From Sulfitobacter sp. EhC04 (GTDB lineage Bacteria > Pseudomonadota > Alphaproteobacteria > Rhodobacterales > Rhodobacteraceae): DNA of 58,453 nt. The notes under the pieces were generated by a model, which ran no database searches, was not told the DNA's origin, and saw nothing but the letters and a program-made list of their open reading frames with translations. Positions 1-7,427 of the stretch are shown here, piece after piece. Location: positions 1-58,453 of the forward strand of contig NZ_LXYI01000004.1 in the NCBI RefSeq assembly GCF_001650875.1, written 5' to 3'. Position numbers and translations under genes: made by a program. Position 1 is the stretch's first letter, and every line of letters begins with the position of its first letter.

Positions 1-39
1 CCGTTTACCCTGCCACATCCCGTTTCGGAGGCTGCCCCG

Positions 40-1215
40 ATGTCCGCGCCCACCCCCCCTCGCCCGACCGCCTGCCTTGCTCTTGCGGATGGGTCGCTAT
101 TTTACGGCATGGGCTTTGGTGCCACCGGCCAGACAACGGCTGAACTGTGCTTCAACACCGCGATGACCGGCTATCAGGAAATCATGACCGACCCGTCCTA
201 TGCGGGCCAGATCGTGACCTTTACCTTCCCGCATGTGGGCAATGTTGGCACCAACCCCGAGGACGACGAAACCGGCGATCCCGTGGCCGCCGGCATGGTG
301 GTCAAATGGATGCCCACCGACCCCAGCAACTGGCGCAACGTGCAGCCGCTGTCTGACTGGCTGGCGGCGCGCGGCCGGATCGCCATTGGCGGTGTCGACA
401 CCCGCCGCCTGACCCGTGCAATCCGCCACCTGGGCGCGCCGCATGCGGCGCTGGCCCATGACCCGGACGGCAATTTCGACATCGAGGCGTTGATTGCCGC
501 AGCCCGGTCCTTTGCCGGGCTGGAAGGCGTTGACCTGGCAAAGGACGTGACCTGTGCGCAATCCTACCGCTGGGATGAAATGCGCTGGGCCTGGCCCGAC
601 GGCTACCCCACGCAAGACGCGCCACGGCACAAGGTCGTGGCCGTGGACTACGGCGCCAAGCGCAACATCCTGCGCTGTCTGGCCTCTGCCGGGTGCGAAG
701 TGACGGTGCTGCCCGCCACTGCCACCTTCGACGACATCATGGCACATCAGCCCGACGGGGTGTTCCTGTCGAACGGTCCGGGCGACCCGGCGGCAACCGG
801 CACCTACGCCGTGCCGATGATCCGCGACGTGCTGGACAAGACAGACCTGCCCGTCTTTGGCATCTGCCTGGGCCATCAGATGCTGGCGCTGGCGCTGGGC
901 GGCAAGACCGTCAAGATGAGCCACGGTCACCATGGCGCCAACCATCCCGTAAAGGACTACGATACCGGCAAGGTCGAGATCACCTCGATGAACCACGGTT
1001 TCGCGGTCGATGGCCAATCCCTGCCCGGTGGCGTGGTGGAAACCCATGTATCGCTGTTTGACGGGTCCAACTGCGGCATCCGGCTGGATGGCCGCCCGGT
1101 CTGGTCCGTGCAGCACCACCCCGAAGCCTCGCCCGGCCCGCAGGACAGCTATTACCTGTTCGAACGCTTTGCTGCCGCGATGGCGGAACGCACCCCGGTC
1201 ACGGCGGAGGCCTGA
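40..1215 (+). CDS. carA: Carbamoyl-phosphate synthase small (glutaminase) subunit
   Basis: This 391-residue protein hydrolyses glutamine and channels ammonia to the large subunit CarB, which makes carbamoyl phosphate for pyrimidine and arginine synthesis in the cytoplasm. The N-terminal CPSase small-subunit domain (about residues 10-150) contains the typical GYQEIMTDPSY stretch. The C-terminal class I glutamine amidotransferase domain has the nucleophile Cys near residue 276 in GICLGHQ and the HHPEASPGP His/Glu pair. The length is normal for the family. The ATG at 40 follows a GGAGG ribosome site ten bases upstream. carB is not in the window, so the two subunits are unlinked here. Confidence 0.97.
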   Translation: MSAPTPPRPTACLALADGSLFYGMGFGATGQTTAELCFNTAMTGYQEIMTDPSYAGQIVTFTFPHVGNVGTNPEDDETGDPVAAGMVVKWMPTDPSNWRNVQPLSDWLAARGRIAIGGVDTRRLTRAIRHLGAPHAALAHDPDGNFDIEALIAAARSFAGLEGVDLAKDVTCAQSYRWDEMRWAWPDGYPTQDAPRHKVVAVDYGAKRNILRCLASAGCEVTVLPATATFDDIMAHQPDGVFLSNGPGDPAATGTYAVPMIRDVLDKTDLPVFGICLGHQMLALALGGKTVKMSHGHHGANHPVKDYDTGKVEITSMNHGFAVDGQSLPGGVVETHVSLFDGSNCGIRLDGRPVWSVQHHPEASPGPQDSYYLFERFAAAMAERTPVTAEA

Positions 1216-1229
1216 TCGGCCCTGCTCCG

Positions 1230-1266
1230 TTAACTTCTTGTTAATATTCCGTTAATGCTGCCTTAA
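1230..1266 (+). promoter_or_regulatory. Array of four TTAA half-sites at 11-bp spacing (three overlapping CtrA-type boxes)
   Basis: TTAA occurs at 1230, 1241, 1252 and 1263, each pair separated by exactly seven bases. This gives three overlapping TTAA-N7-TTAA motifs, the consensus bound by the response regulator CtrA in alphaproteobacteria. The array lies 50 to 87 bases before the start of the glycosyltransferase gene. The spacing is seen directly; binding by CtrA is inferred from the consensus. Confidence 0.7.
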
Positions 1267-1316
1267 CCGGCTCATCCATACCCTGTCCGAAGTCGAAACA
1301 TTCGGGCCGGTAAAGC

Positions 1317-3221
1317 ATGAGCAACCTACGCCTGTATTGGCCCGAAGCGACCGCCGCGCATCCCGCCGCGCCCGACAAGCCCCTTGGACGCCACCTGATC
1401 GACGCGGGCGTGATCGAAACCCGCGATCTGCTGCATGCGCTTGATCTGCAATCGCGCGTGGACGCGCCACTGGGCGAAATCCTGGTGGCTGAAGGGCTTG
1501 CCGAACGCGGCGAAGTTCTGGACGCGCTCTGCGCCCAGTTTCGCGCGCACCGGGTCGATCTGACCGTCGATCCCCCTGACCGCGCGGTGACGCGCGACCT
1601 GCCCGCCGCCCTGTGCCTGCGCTTTCGCGTGGTGCCCTGGATGCGCGTGGGGGGCATTCTGATGGTCGCGACCAGCCGCCCGGATGAATTTGACAGGCTG
1701 CGGGCCTGCATGGGGACCGACGGTCTGGCGCTTTTGCCGGTGATCACGGATGCCTCCCAGATCCAGCGCCAGATCGGTCTGCTTTATGGCCCGGAACTGG
1801 CGCTGAAGGCGGCGCAGCGGGTTCCCGCCGTGGAAAGCTGCCGCAGCAGGCAGGGCGCAGGCAGGACCCGCCATTACGTCGCCTGGGCCATCTGCGCGGG
1901 GATCGGTGCCGCGCTGGTCCTTGCCCCGCTCTGGACCCTGACGGTGGCACTGCTCTGGGCCTTTGTCACACTGATGCTCAGCACCGGGCTGAAGCTCGCG
2001 GCTTTCTGCGCGCAGCTGTCTCATATGATGACTGATCAGCCGCCAGACCGCCTTGCCGTCAACACAGTGTTCAGACTGCCGCGCGTGTCCATCCTGGTCC
2101 CGCTGCTGAAAGAAACCGAAATCGCGGGTGCCCTGATCGCCCGGCTGTCCCGGCTGACCTACCCCAAGTCGCTGCTGAACGTGATCCTGGTCCTGGAAGA
2201 GGAGGACCGCCTGACGCGCCAGACCATCGCGCGCACGCAAATCCCGGAATGGATGACGGTGATCGAAGTCCCCAAGGGCGATGGGCTGACCACCAAACCC
2301 CGCGCATTGAACTACGCGCTGGATTTTTGCGAGGGCAGCATCATCGGCGTCTGGGATGCCGAGGACGCGCCGGAGCCCGACCAGATCGAACGTGTGGTGA
2401 CCCGGTTCCAGAACGCACCGGAAAACGTGGCCTGCCTGCAGGGTATCCTGGATTACTACAACAGCAGAACGAACTGGATTTCCCGTTGTTTTACAATCGA
2501 ATACGCAACCTGGTGGCGGATGATCCTGCCCGGTATCGCGCGTCTTGGGATGGTGATCCCGCTGGGCGGCACCACCCTGTTCTTTCGCCGCGACATCCTG
2601 GAAAAGCTGAACGGCTGGGACGCACATAACGTAACAGAAGACGCCGATCTGGGTGTGCGACTGGCCCGGCATGGCTATGTCACCGAATTGCTGCCCACCG
2701 TCACCTATGAAGAGGCGAATTGCCGTGCCTGGCCCTGGGTGCGGCAACGCTCGCGCTGGCTCAAGGGGTTCCTGATCACCTGGTGCGTCCACATGCGCCG
2801 CCCCCGGAAATTGCTGCGCGATCTGGGATGGAAACGGTTCTGGGGTGTGCAGACCCTGCTGTTGGCCACCTTTTCGCAATTTGCCTGCGCGCCGCTGCTC
2901 TGGTCCTTCTGGATTACCCTGTTCGGCGTGACACATCCCGTGTCACAGACCCTTGGCACCCCGGCAATGTGGTTGATGGCCGGTTTCTTTGCGCTGGCCG
3001 AAATCGTGAACCTGTGCATCGCCCTGGTGGCGGTGTCCGGCCCCCGCCACCGGCACCTGATGGGCTGGGTGCTGAGCACGCCATTCTACTTTCCGATGGG
3101 CGCGCTGGCGGCCTACAAAGCCCTGCATGAATTCGTGGTCAGCCCGTTTTTCTGGGACAAGACAGCGCATGGCATGACCTCTGTCAGCCCTCCGTCTCCA
3201 GCCGGGCGGCCTCCTGCTTGA
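1317..3221 (+). CDS. Membrane family-2 glycosyltransferase with N-terminal MshEN (GspE-N-like) domain, NfrB-like
   Basis: This 634-residue protein probably polymerises a surface polysaccharide. Residues ~20-165 form a GspE N-terminal/MshEN-type domain with two repeats of the LGxxLxxxG...LxxALxxQ pattern (LGRHLIDAGVI, LGEILVAEGLA), the motif that binds c-di-GMP in MshE and E. coli NfrB. A membrane hairpin follows (~188-235). The GT2 domain has a D-x-D-like WDAEDAP near 345, TEDADLG near 440 and QRSRW near 478, typical of processive synthases. More membrane helices lie at the C-terminus (~510-610). The substrate is unknown. A CtrA-box array lies upstream. The last 38 bases overlap the end of the convergent GntR gene. 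Confidence 0.85.
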   Translation: MSNLRLYWPEATAAHPAAPDKPLGRHLIDAGVIETRDLLHALDLQSRVDAPLGEILVAEGLAERGEVLDALCAQFRAHRVDLTVDPPDRAVTRDLPAALCLRFRVVPWMRVGGILMVATSRPDEFDRLRACMGTDGLALLPVITDASQIQRQIGLLYGPELALKAAQRVPAVESCRSRQGAGRTRHYVAWAICAGIGAALVLAPLWTLTVALLWAFVTLMLSTGLKLAAFCAQLSHMMTDQPPDRLAVNTVFRLPRVSILVPLLKETEIAGALIARLSRLTYPKSLLNVILVLEEEDRLTRQTIARTQIPEWMTVIEVPKGDGLTTKPRALNYALDFCEGSIIGVWDAEDAPEPDQIERVVTRFQNAPENVACLQGILDYYNSRTNWISRCFTIEYATWWRMILPGIARLGMVIPLGGTTLFFRRDILEKLNGWDAHNVTEDADLGVRLARHGYVTELLPTVTYEEANCRAWPWVRQRSRWLKGFLITWCVHMRRPRKLLRDLGWKRFWGVQTLLLATFSQFACAPLLWSFWITLFGVTHPVSQTLGTPAMWLMAGFFALAEIVNLCIALVAVSGPRHRHLMGWVLSTPFYFPMGALAAYKALHEFVVSPFFWDKTAHGMTSVSPPSPAGRPPA

Positions 3222-3837
3222 GCCTTGTGACAAAGGCCACAGAGATATGCGAGCGCAGCGCCTCCTCCGCCCCCCCCTCGTCGCGCGCCTCGATACAGGC
3301 GACAATCCGGTCGTGTTCGGCCTGGGCAATCTCTCCGCGCCCCTCTGCCGCAAGCGAGGTCGTCGCCATCAGCGCCATGGACCGATAGACAAGGTCAAGC
3401 TGCTGCACCAGATAGCGGTTATGCGAGGCCAGGTGGATCTGCTTGTGAAACCGCCGGTTCGACCGGGCAAGCGCCGTCGGGTCCCCCACCAGCGCATCGT
3501 CGGCGCTGACCATCTCGCGCAGCACGCGGATTTCCTCTGGCGTGGCATGGCGCGCGGCCAGACGGGCGGCCAGCCCCTCCAGTTCTCCGCGCACCACATA
3601 GAGCTCAGCCGTCTGGTTGTGATCCAACGAAGCGACAATCAGGCTGCGCCCGTCGCGCGACAGCAGCGACTGGGTTTCAAGCCGTTGCAATGCCTCTCTG
3701 ATGGGCGTGCGCGACACGCCGAACCTCTCCGCCAACTCGCTTTCGACCAGCCGGTCGCCGGGGCGGTAAATGCCTGTGTCGATGGCATCCAGGATCATGG
3801 AATAGGCATCGGTTGATCCGGGTTTGGGCGGCGGCAT
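3184..3837 (-). CDS. GntR family transcriptional regulator, FadR/FCD subfamily
   Basis: This 217-residue repressor-type protein has an N-terminal winged helix (about residues 10-75, with LAERFGVSRTPIREALQRLE as the recognition region) and a C-terminal all-helical FCD ligand domain (about 80-205) with spaced histidines expected for metal and organic-acid binding. The start follows a GAGGAA ribosome site. It is divergent from the HAD nucleotidase gene, and the 117-bp gap holds short tandem repeats that could include its operator. The effector is not deducible. Its 3' end overlaps the glycosyltransferase 3' end by 38 bp. Confidence 0.9.
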   Translation of the reverse strand: MPPPKPGSTDAYSMILDAIDTGIYRPGDRLVESELAERFGVSRTPIREALQRLETQSLLSRDGRSLIVASLDHNQTAELYVVRGELEGLAARLAARHATPEEIRVLREMVSADDALVGDPTALARSNRRFHKQIHLASHNRYLVQQLDLVYRSMALMATTSLAAEGRGEIAQAEHDRIVACIEARDEGGAEEALRSHISVAFVTRLKQEAARLETEG

Positions 3838-3875
3838 GGTGGATTTCCTCTTTGACGCGCCACCTTAGCGCCCTG

Positions 3876-3943
3876 CCGCAGCAGCGCAAGACTTGCAGGG
3901 CCGCGACGCAGCGCAAGACTTGCGGGACCGCGACGCAGCGCCT
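3876..3943. repeat. Short tandem direct repeat between GntR and HAD genes
   Basis: A unit beginning CCGCGACGCAGCGCAAGACT is repeated about 2.6 times, at 3876 (degenerate, 25 bp), 3901 (27 bp) and 3928 (partial, ending in GCGCCTAAC). It fills most of the divergent intergenic gap right up to the HAD start codon at 3955. It could be an operator array or simple slippage. Confidence 0.7.
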
Positions 3944-3954
3944 AACACAAGCAC

Positions 3955-4602
3955 ATGACGCGCGATGCCTTTTCCCATGTGGACGCTTGGGTCTTTGACC
4001 TCGACCACACGCTGTACCCCCCCTCTGCCGGGCTTTTCGCCCTGATCGAGGTGCGGATGACCGCCTGGGTGATGCGCACCCTGAATGTGCAGGAGGCCGA
4101 AGCCGACCGCCTTCGCCTGCACTACTGGCAGACCCATGGCACCACGCTGGCGGGGCTGATGCGCGAACATGACGTGGACCCCGCCCCCTACCTGGATGAC
4201 GTGCATGACATTTCCATGGCCAGCCTGACGCCAGACCCGGAACTGGCCGCCCATATCCGCGCCCTGCCGGGGCGGCGCATTGTCTACACCAACGGCTGCG
4301 CGCCCTATGCCGAACGGGTGCTGGCCGCGCGCGGGCTGAGCGGGCTGTTCGATGCGGTCTATGGCGTCGAACACGCGGGCTTTCTGCCCAAACCCGACCG
4401 CGCCGCATTCGACCGGGTGTTCGGGCTGGACGGTCTGACCCCCGCCCGCGCCGCGATGTTCGAGGACGATCCGCGCAACCTGATTGCACCCCATGCCATG
4501 GGCATGAAAACCGTCCATGTCGCCCCGGCGCGACGCGATGCCGCGCATATTCACTACCATACGGACGATCTGACCGCTTTCCTTGGCCTGCTGAAAGGTT
4601 AG
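3955..4602 (+). CDS. HAD superfamily pyrimidine 5'-nucleotidase
   Basis: This 215-residue soluble hydrolase belongs to HAD subfamily IA, the group that includes Sdt1/Phm8-type pyrimidine nucleotidases. Motif I is FDLDHTLYP near residue 15, motif II is the VYTNG segment near 113, the motif III lysine lies in GFLPKPDRAAF, and motif IV is FEDDPRNL near 180. The expected reaction is dephosphorylation of UMP/CMP or related phosphates; the true substrate is not shown by sequence. It is divergent from a GntR regulator, and a hairpin-rich gap follows. Confidence 0.85.
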   Translation: MTRDAFSHVDAWVFDLDHTLYPPSAGLFALIEVRMTAWVMRTLNVQEAEADRLRLHYWQTHGTTLAGLMREHDVDPAPYLDDVHDISMASLTPDPELAAHIRALPGRRIVYTNGCAPYAERVLAARGLSGLFDAVYGVEHAGFLPKPDRAAFDRVFGLDGLTPARAAMFEDDPRNLIAPHAMGMKTVHVAPARRDAAHIHYHTDDLTAFLGLLKG

Positions 4603-4640
4603 TATGGCGGAAACGAAATGCGCATCATTTCCTCCTGCGC

Positions 4641-4723
4641 CCGGATCGCTTGCGATCCGGTTCGCACCCGACCCCGCCCCCGTCAAACCGCAGGTTTGCC
4701 TCCGGCAAAACGGCGGGTGCGAA
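4641..4723. other. Hairpin-rich intergenic segment
   Basis: The gap between the HAD and flavin-hydroxylase genes (4603-4868) contains several strong dyads. They are a near-perfect stem of CCGGATCGC with GCGATCCGG (4641-4660), a longer-range pair TTCGCACCCG (4661-4670) with CGGGTGCGAA (4714-4723), and a CAAACC/GGTTTG hairpin at 4684-4698 between them. No convincing gene was found. It may be a terminator complex, a small structured RNA or a repeat. Confidence 0.55.
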
Positions 4724-4868
4724 ACTCCGACCTCGCAAGATGCTGCGCAGTATGGAAAAATGGAAATGCTACGCCAAATGGAGGGCCGCCCTCGGGGTCG
4801 GGCGCGAACCTGCTGTTGAGAACTGTATTCAATGAACCGAACTTTGAGTCCGGGTGACTAGGGCCTAT

Positions 4869-6065
4869 ATGGGATTTGACTGCGACATTCTGATTTCCGG
4901 CGGCGGGATTGCGGGCCTTACCGCAGCAGCGGCCTTTGGCACCGCCGGGTTCGACGTGATCTGCGTTGACCCGGCCCCCCCCGTGACCGCGCGTGACGCC
5001 AAAGGCGCCGACATGCGCAGCACCGCGATGCTGCAGCCGGCGCGGAAGGTGCTGGAGAACGCAGGCGTCTGGGACACACTCGCCCCCCATGCCGCAGCTT
5101 TGCAGATCATGCGCATCGTCGATGCCGGTGGGGCGGAGGCAGAGCCGCGCGTGACCCGTGAATTTGACGCCGCCGACATCTCGGATGCGCCCTTCGGGTG
5201 GAATTTTCCCAACTGGCTTCTGCGCCGTGAACTGGTGGCGCGGCTTTCCGCCCTGCCGTCCGTGGATTTCAGACCCGGCACCGGCACCACCTCGCTGTTC
5301 ACCCGCATGGCCGAGGCCCGCGTGGGCCTGACCGACGGCAGCCGGGTGACCACGCGCCTTGTCATCGCCGCCGATGGCCGCGACAGCCCGATGCGCGAGG
5401 CGGCGGGCATCGCCGTCACCGCCCGGCGTTACGGACAAAAGGCGCTGGCCTTTGCCGTGACACATCCGGTCCCGCATGAAAACGTCTCGACCGAGATCCA
5501 CCGCAGCGGCGGCCCCTTCACGCTGGTGCCGCTGCCCGATCATGATGGTCTGCCGTGCTCTGCCATTGTCTGGATGGATGACGGGCCGGCGCAGCTGGCC
5601 CGGTCAGAGATGCCGGTCGCGGATTTCGAGCAGGACATGTCGGACCGCTCCTGCCACCTGTTCGGCCCGCTCACGCTGGTCACGCCGCGCAACCTCTGGC
5701 CGATCATCAGCCAGCATGCCGCAAGCCTGACCGGCGAACGGCTGGCCCTGATCGCGGAGGCCGCGCATGTGCTGCCGCCGATCGGGGCGCAGGGGCTGAA
5801 CATGTCGCTGACCGATATCGCAACCCTGCTGGACCTGGCACAGGCCCGCCCCGATACACTGGGCGACGCGGCAATGCTGGAGGCCTATCACAAGGCCCGC
5901 TTTAGCGACATCCAACTGCGGGTGCGGGGCATCGACCTGCTGAACCGCGCCAGCCAGGCCAGCACACCGCTGGCCCGGGACGCCCGCGCCGCCGGGCTCA
6001 ACGCGCTGTACGGGTTGGCCCCTGTGCGCAAGATGCTGATGCAGATGGGTTTGGGTGTGCGTTAA
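4869..6065 (+). CDS. UbiH/UbiF/COQ6 family FAD-dependent hydroxylase
   Basis: This 398-residue flavoprotein monooxygenase probably hydroxylates the ubiquinone ring. Evidence is the N-terminal Rossmann motif GGGIAGLTAAAA (residues ~11-22), the mid DGRDSPMREAAGI motif, and the C-terminal AAHVLPPIGAQGLNMSLTD segment that matches the second FAD motif of UbiH-type enzymes. In that last motif the usual GD is AE, as in some alphaproteobacterial members. I chose ATG 4869, with AGGG just upstream; an in-frame GTG at 4854 is the alternative. Which ring position it acts on (UbiH, UbiF or UbiL role) cannot be decided. Confidence 0.85.
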   Translation: MGFDCDILISGGGIAGLTAAAAFGTAGFDVICVDPAPPVTARDAKGADMRSTAMLQPARKVLENAGVWDTLAPHAAALQIMRIVDAGGAEAEPRVTREFDAADISDAPFGWNFPNWLLRRELVARLSALPSVDFRPGTGTTSLFTRMAEARVGLTDGSRVTTRLVIAADGRDSPMREAAGIAVTARRYGQKALAFAVTHPVPHENVSTEIHRSGGPFTLVPLPDHDGLPCSAIVWMDDGPAQLARSEMPVADFEQDMSDRSCHLFGPLTLVTPRNLWPIISQHAASLTGERLALIAEAAHVLPPIGAQGLNMSLTDIATLLDLAQARPDTLGDAAMLEAYHKARFSDIQLRVRGIDLLNRASQASTPLARDARAAGLNALYGLAPVRKMLMQMGLGVR

Positions 6066-6107
6066 GGCCGCCCTGGTCGTCGCGCGGGCGGGCACCTCTG
6101 CCAGCAG

Positions 6108-7232
6108 CTACAAAACCTTGTCCAGCACCGCCCTGAGCCGCGCAAGCGTGGCATCGACATCATAAAGCTTGTCCAGTCCGAACAGCCCCAGCCGGAAGGT
6201 GCTGAACCCCTCGGGCTCGCCCACCTGCAAGGGCACGCCAGCGGCGATCTGCATTCCCTGCGCCGCAAAGGCACGGCCCGACTGGATTTCGGGATCGCCG
6301 GTGTAGCTGACAACCACGCCGGGCGCGCCAAAGCCTTCGGCGGCGACCGATACAACCCCCTTGTCGCGCAGCATCCCGCGCACCCCTTCGCCCAAACGCC
6401 ACTGCGCCTCTTTCAAACGCGCAAAACCATAGTCCCGCGTTTCCAGAATCGTGTCCCGGAAGGCGCGCAGCGCATCTGTCGGCAGGGTTGCGTGATAGGC
6501 ATGACCGCCATCTTCATAGGCTTTCATGATCGCGCGCCACTTTGCCAGGTCGATGGCGAAACTGTCGGATTTTGTCTCTGCCAGCCGCGCCTCGGCACTT
6601 TGGGACATCATCACCAACCCGGCACAGGGGGATGCCGACCACCCCTTTTGCGGGGCCGAGATCAGCACATCCACGCCAAGCGCCCGCATGTCGATCCAGG
6701 CACAGCCAGAGGCGATGCAATCCAGCACCATCAGGGCGCCGACCTCATGGGCGGCACTGGCCATGGCGGCAATATAATCATCCGGCAGGATCACGCCTGC
6801 CGCAGTCTCCACATGCGGTGCAAAGACCACCTGCGGCCGGTTTTCCGCAATTGCGGCCACCACATCCTCGATCGGGGCGGGCGCATAGGGGCTGGCAGGG
6901 GCATTGCCCTGCGCGCGCGCCTTCATCACCGTGACATTTCCGGTCAGATCGCCGCTTTCGATGATCTGGCTCCAGCGGAAGGAAAACCAGCCGTTGCGCA
7001 CCACCAGCACCTCTGCCCCGCGGGCAAACTGGCGTGCCACCGCCTCCATCGCAAAGGTGCCGCCGCCGGGCACCAGTGCCACCGCGTCGGCCTGATAGAC
7101 CTCCCGCAACATCCCGGAAATGTCGCGCATCACCTGCTGGAAAGCCGCCGACATGTGGTTGAGCGAACGGTCGGTAAAGACCACCGAGAATTCATCGAGC
7201 CCCGCAGGGTCCACGGTATCGAGCAATGCCAT
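6108..7232 (-). CDS. Class V aminotransferase (alanine/serine-glyoxylate type)
   Basis: This 374-residue PLP enzyme has the fold-type I layout of alanine-glyoxylate and serine-glyoxylate aminotransferases. An early GGG loop (VPGGGTFAMEAVARQ) binds the cofactor phosphate, MVLDCIAS supplies the PLP-ring aspartate, and ISAPQKGW carries the Schiff-base lysine near residue 190. The ATG at 7232 follows a perfect GGAGGA site; an upstream in-frame ATG at 7334 lacks one. It is divergent from the Hint-domain gene. The exact amino donor and acceptor are not determinable from sequence. Confidence 0.88.
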   Translation of the reverse strand: MALLDTVDPAGLDEFSVVFTDRSLNHMSAAFQQVMRDISGMLREVYQADAVALVPGGGTFAMEAVARQFARGAEVLVVRNGWFSFRWSQIIESGDLTGNVTVMKARAQGNAPASPYAPAPIEDVVAAIAENRPQVVFAPHVETAAGVILPDDYIAAMASAAHEVGALMVLDCIASGCAWIDMRALGVDVLISAPQKGWSASPCAGLVMMSQSAEARLAETKSDSFAIDLAKWRAIMKAYEDGGHAYHATLPTDALRAFRDTILETRDYGFARLKEAQWRLGEGVRGMLRDKGVVSVAAEGFGAPGVVVSYTGDPEIQSGRAFAAQGMQIAAGVPLQVGEPEGFSTFRLGLFGLDKLYDVDATLARLRAVLDKVL

Positions 7233-7338
7233 CAAAGGTCCTCCGCTTTGCGTCGCCCCTGCATAGGAAAGCCGCCGCCCCTTGGCAAAGCCAAACTTGC
7301 CCCGCCACGCTTTGATCGCAGCCAGACGTGACACAATG

Positions 7339-7378
7339 TTGCCGCAATTTGTCGTTATTTTGTCTTAATTGCGGGCAA
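7339..7378. promoter_or_regulatory. Near-palindromic dyad in divergent promoter region
   Basis: TTGCCGCAATT (7339-7349) and AATTGCGGGCAA (7367-7378) form an inverted repeat with one unpaired base. It lies between the divergent aminotransferase and Hint-protein genes, inside AT-rich DNA. This is a plausible operator; no regulator can be named. Confidence 0.4.
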
Positions 7379-7427
7379 TGACCCCTGTGGGCAACGTCAA
7401 CAGACACCCTTTCGAGCGGCAGGAAAA

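Noticed and set aside
97..1119. Long antisense ORF (340 codons) across carA
   Set aside because: It is a shadow frame from high GC and codon bias; carA has complete family motifs on the plus strand.
4604..4857. Three overlapping ORFs of 61-79 codons
   Set aside because: They lie in the hairpin-rich gap, differ by frame and lack ribosome sites or family features.
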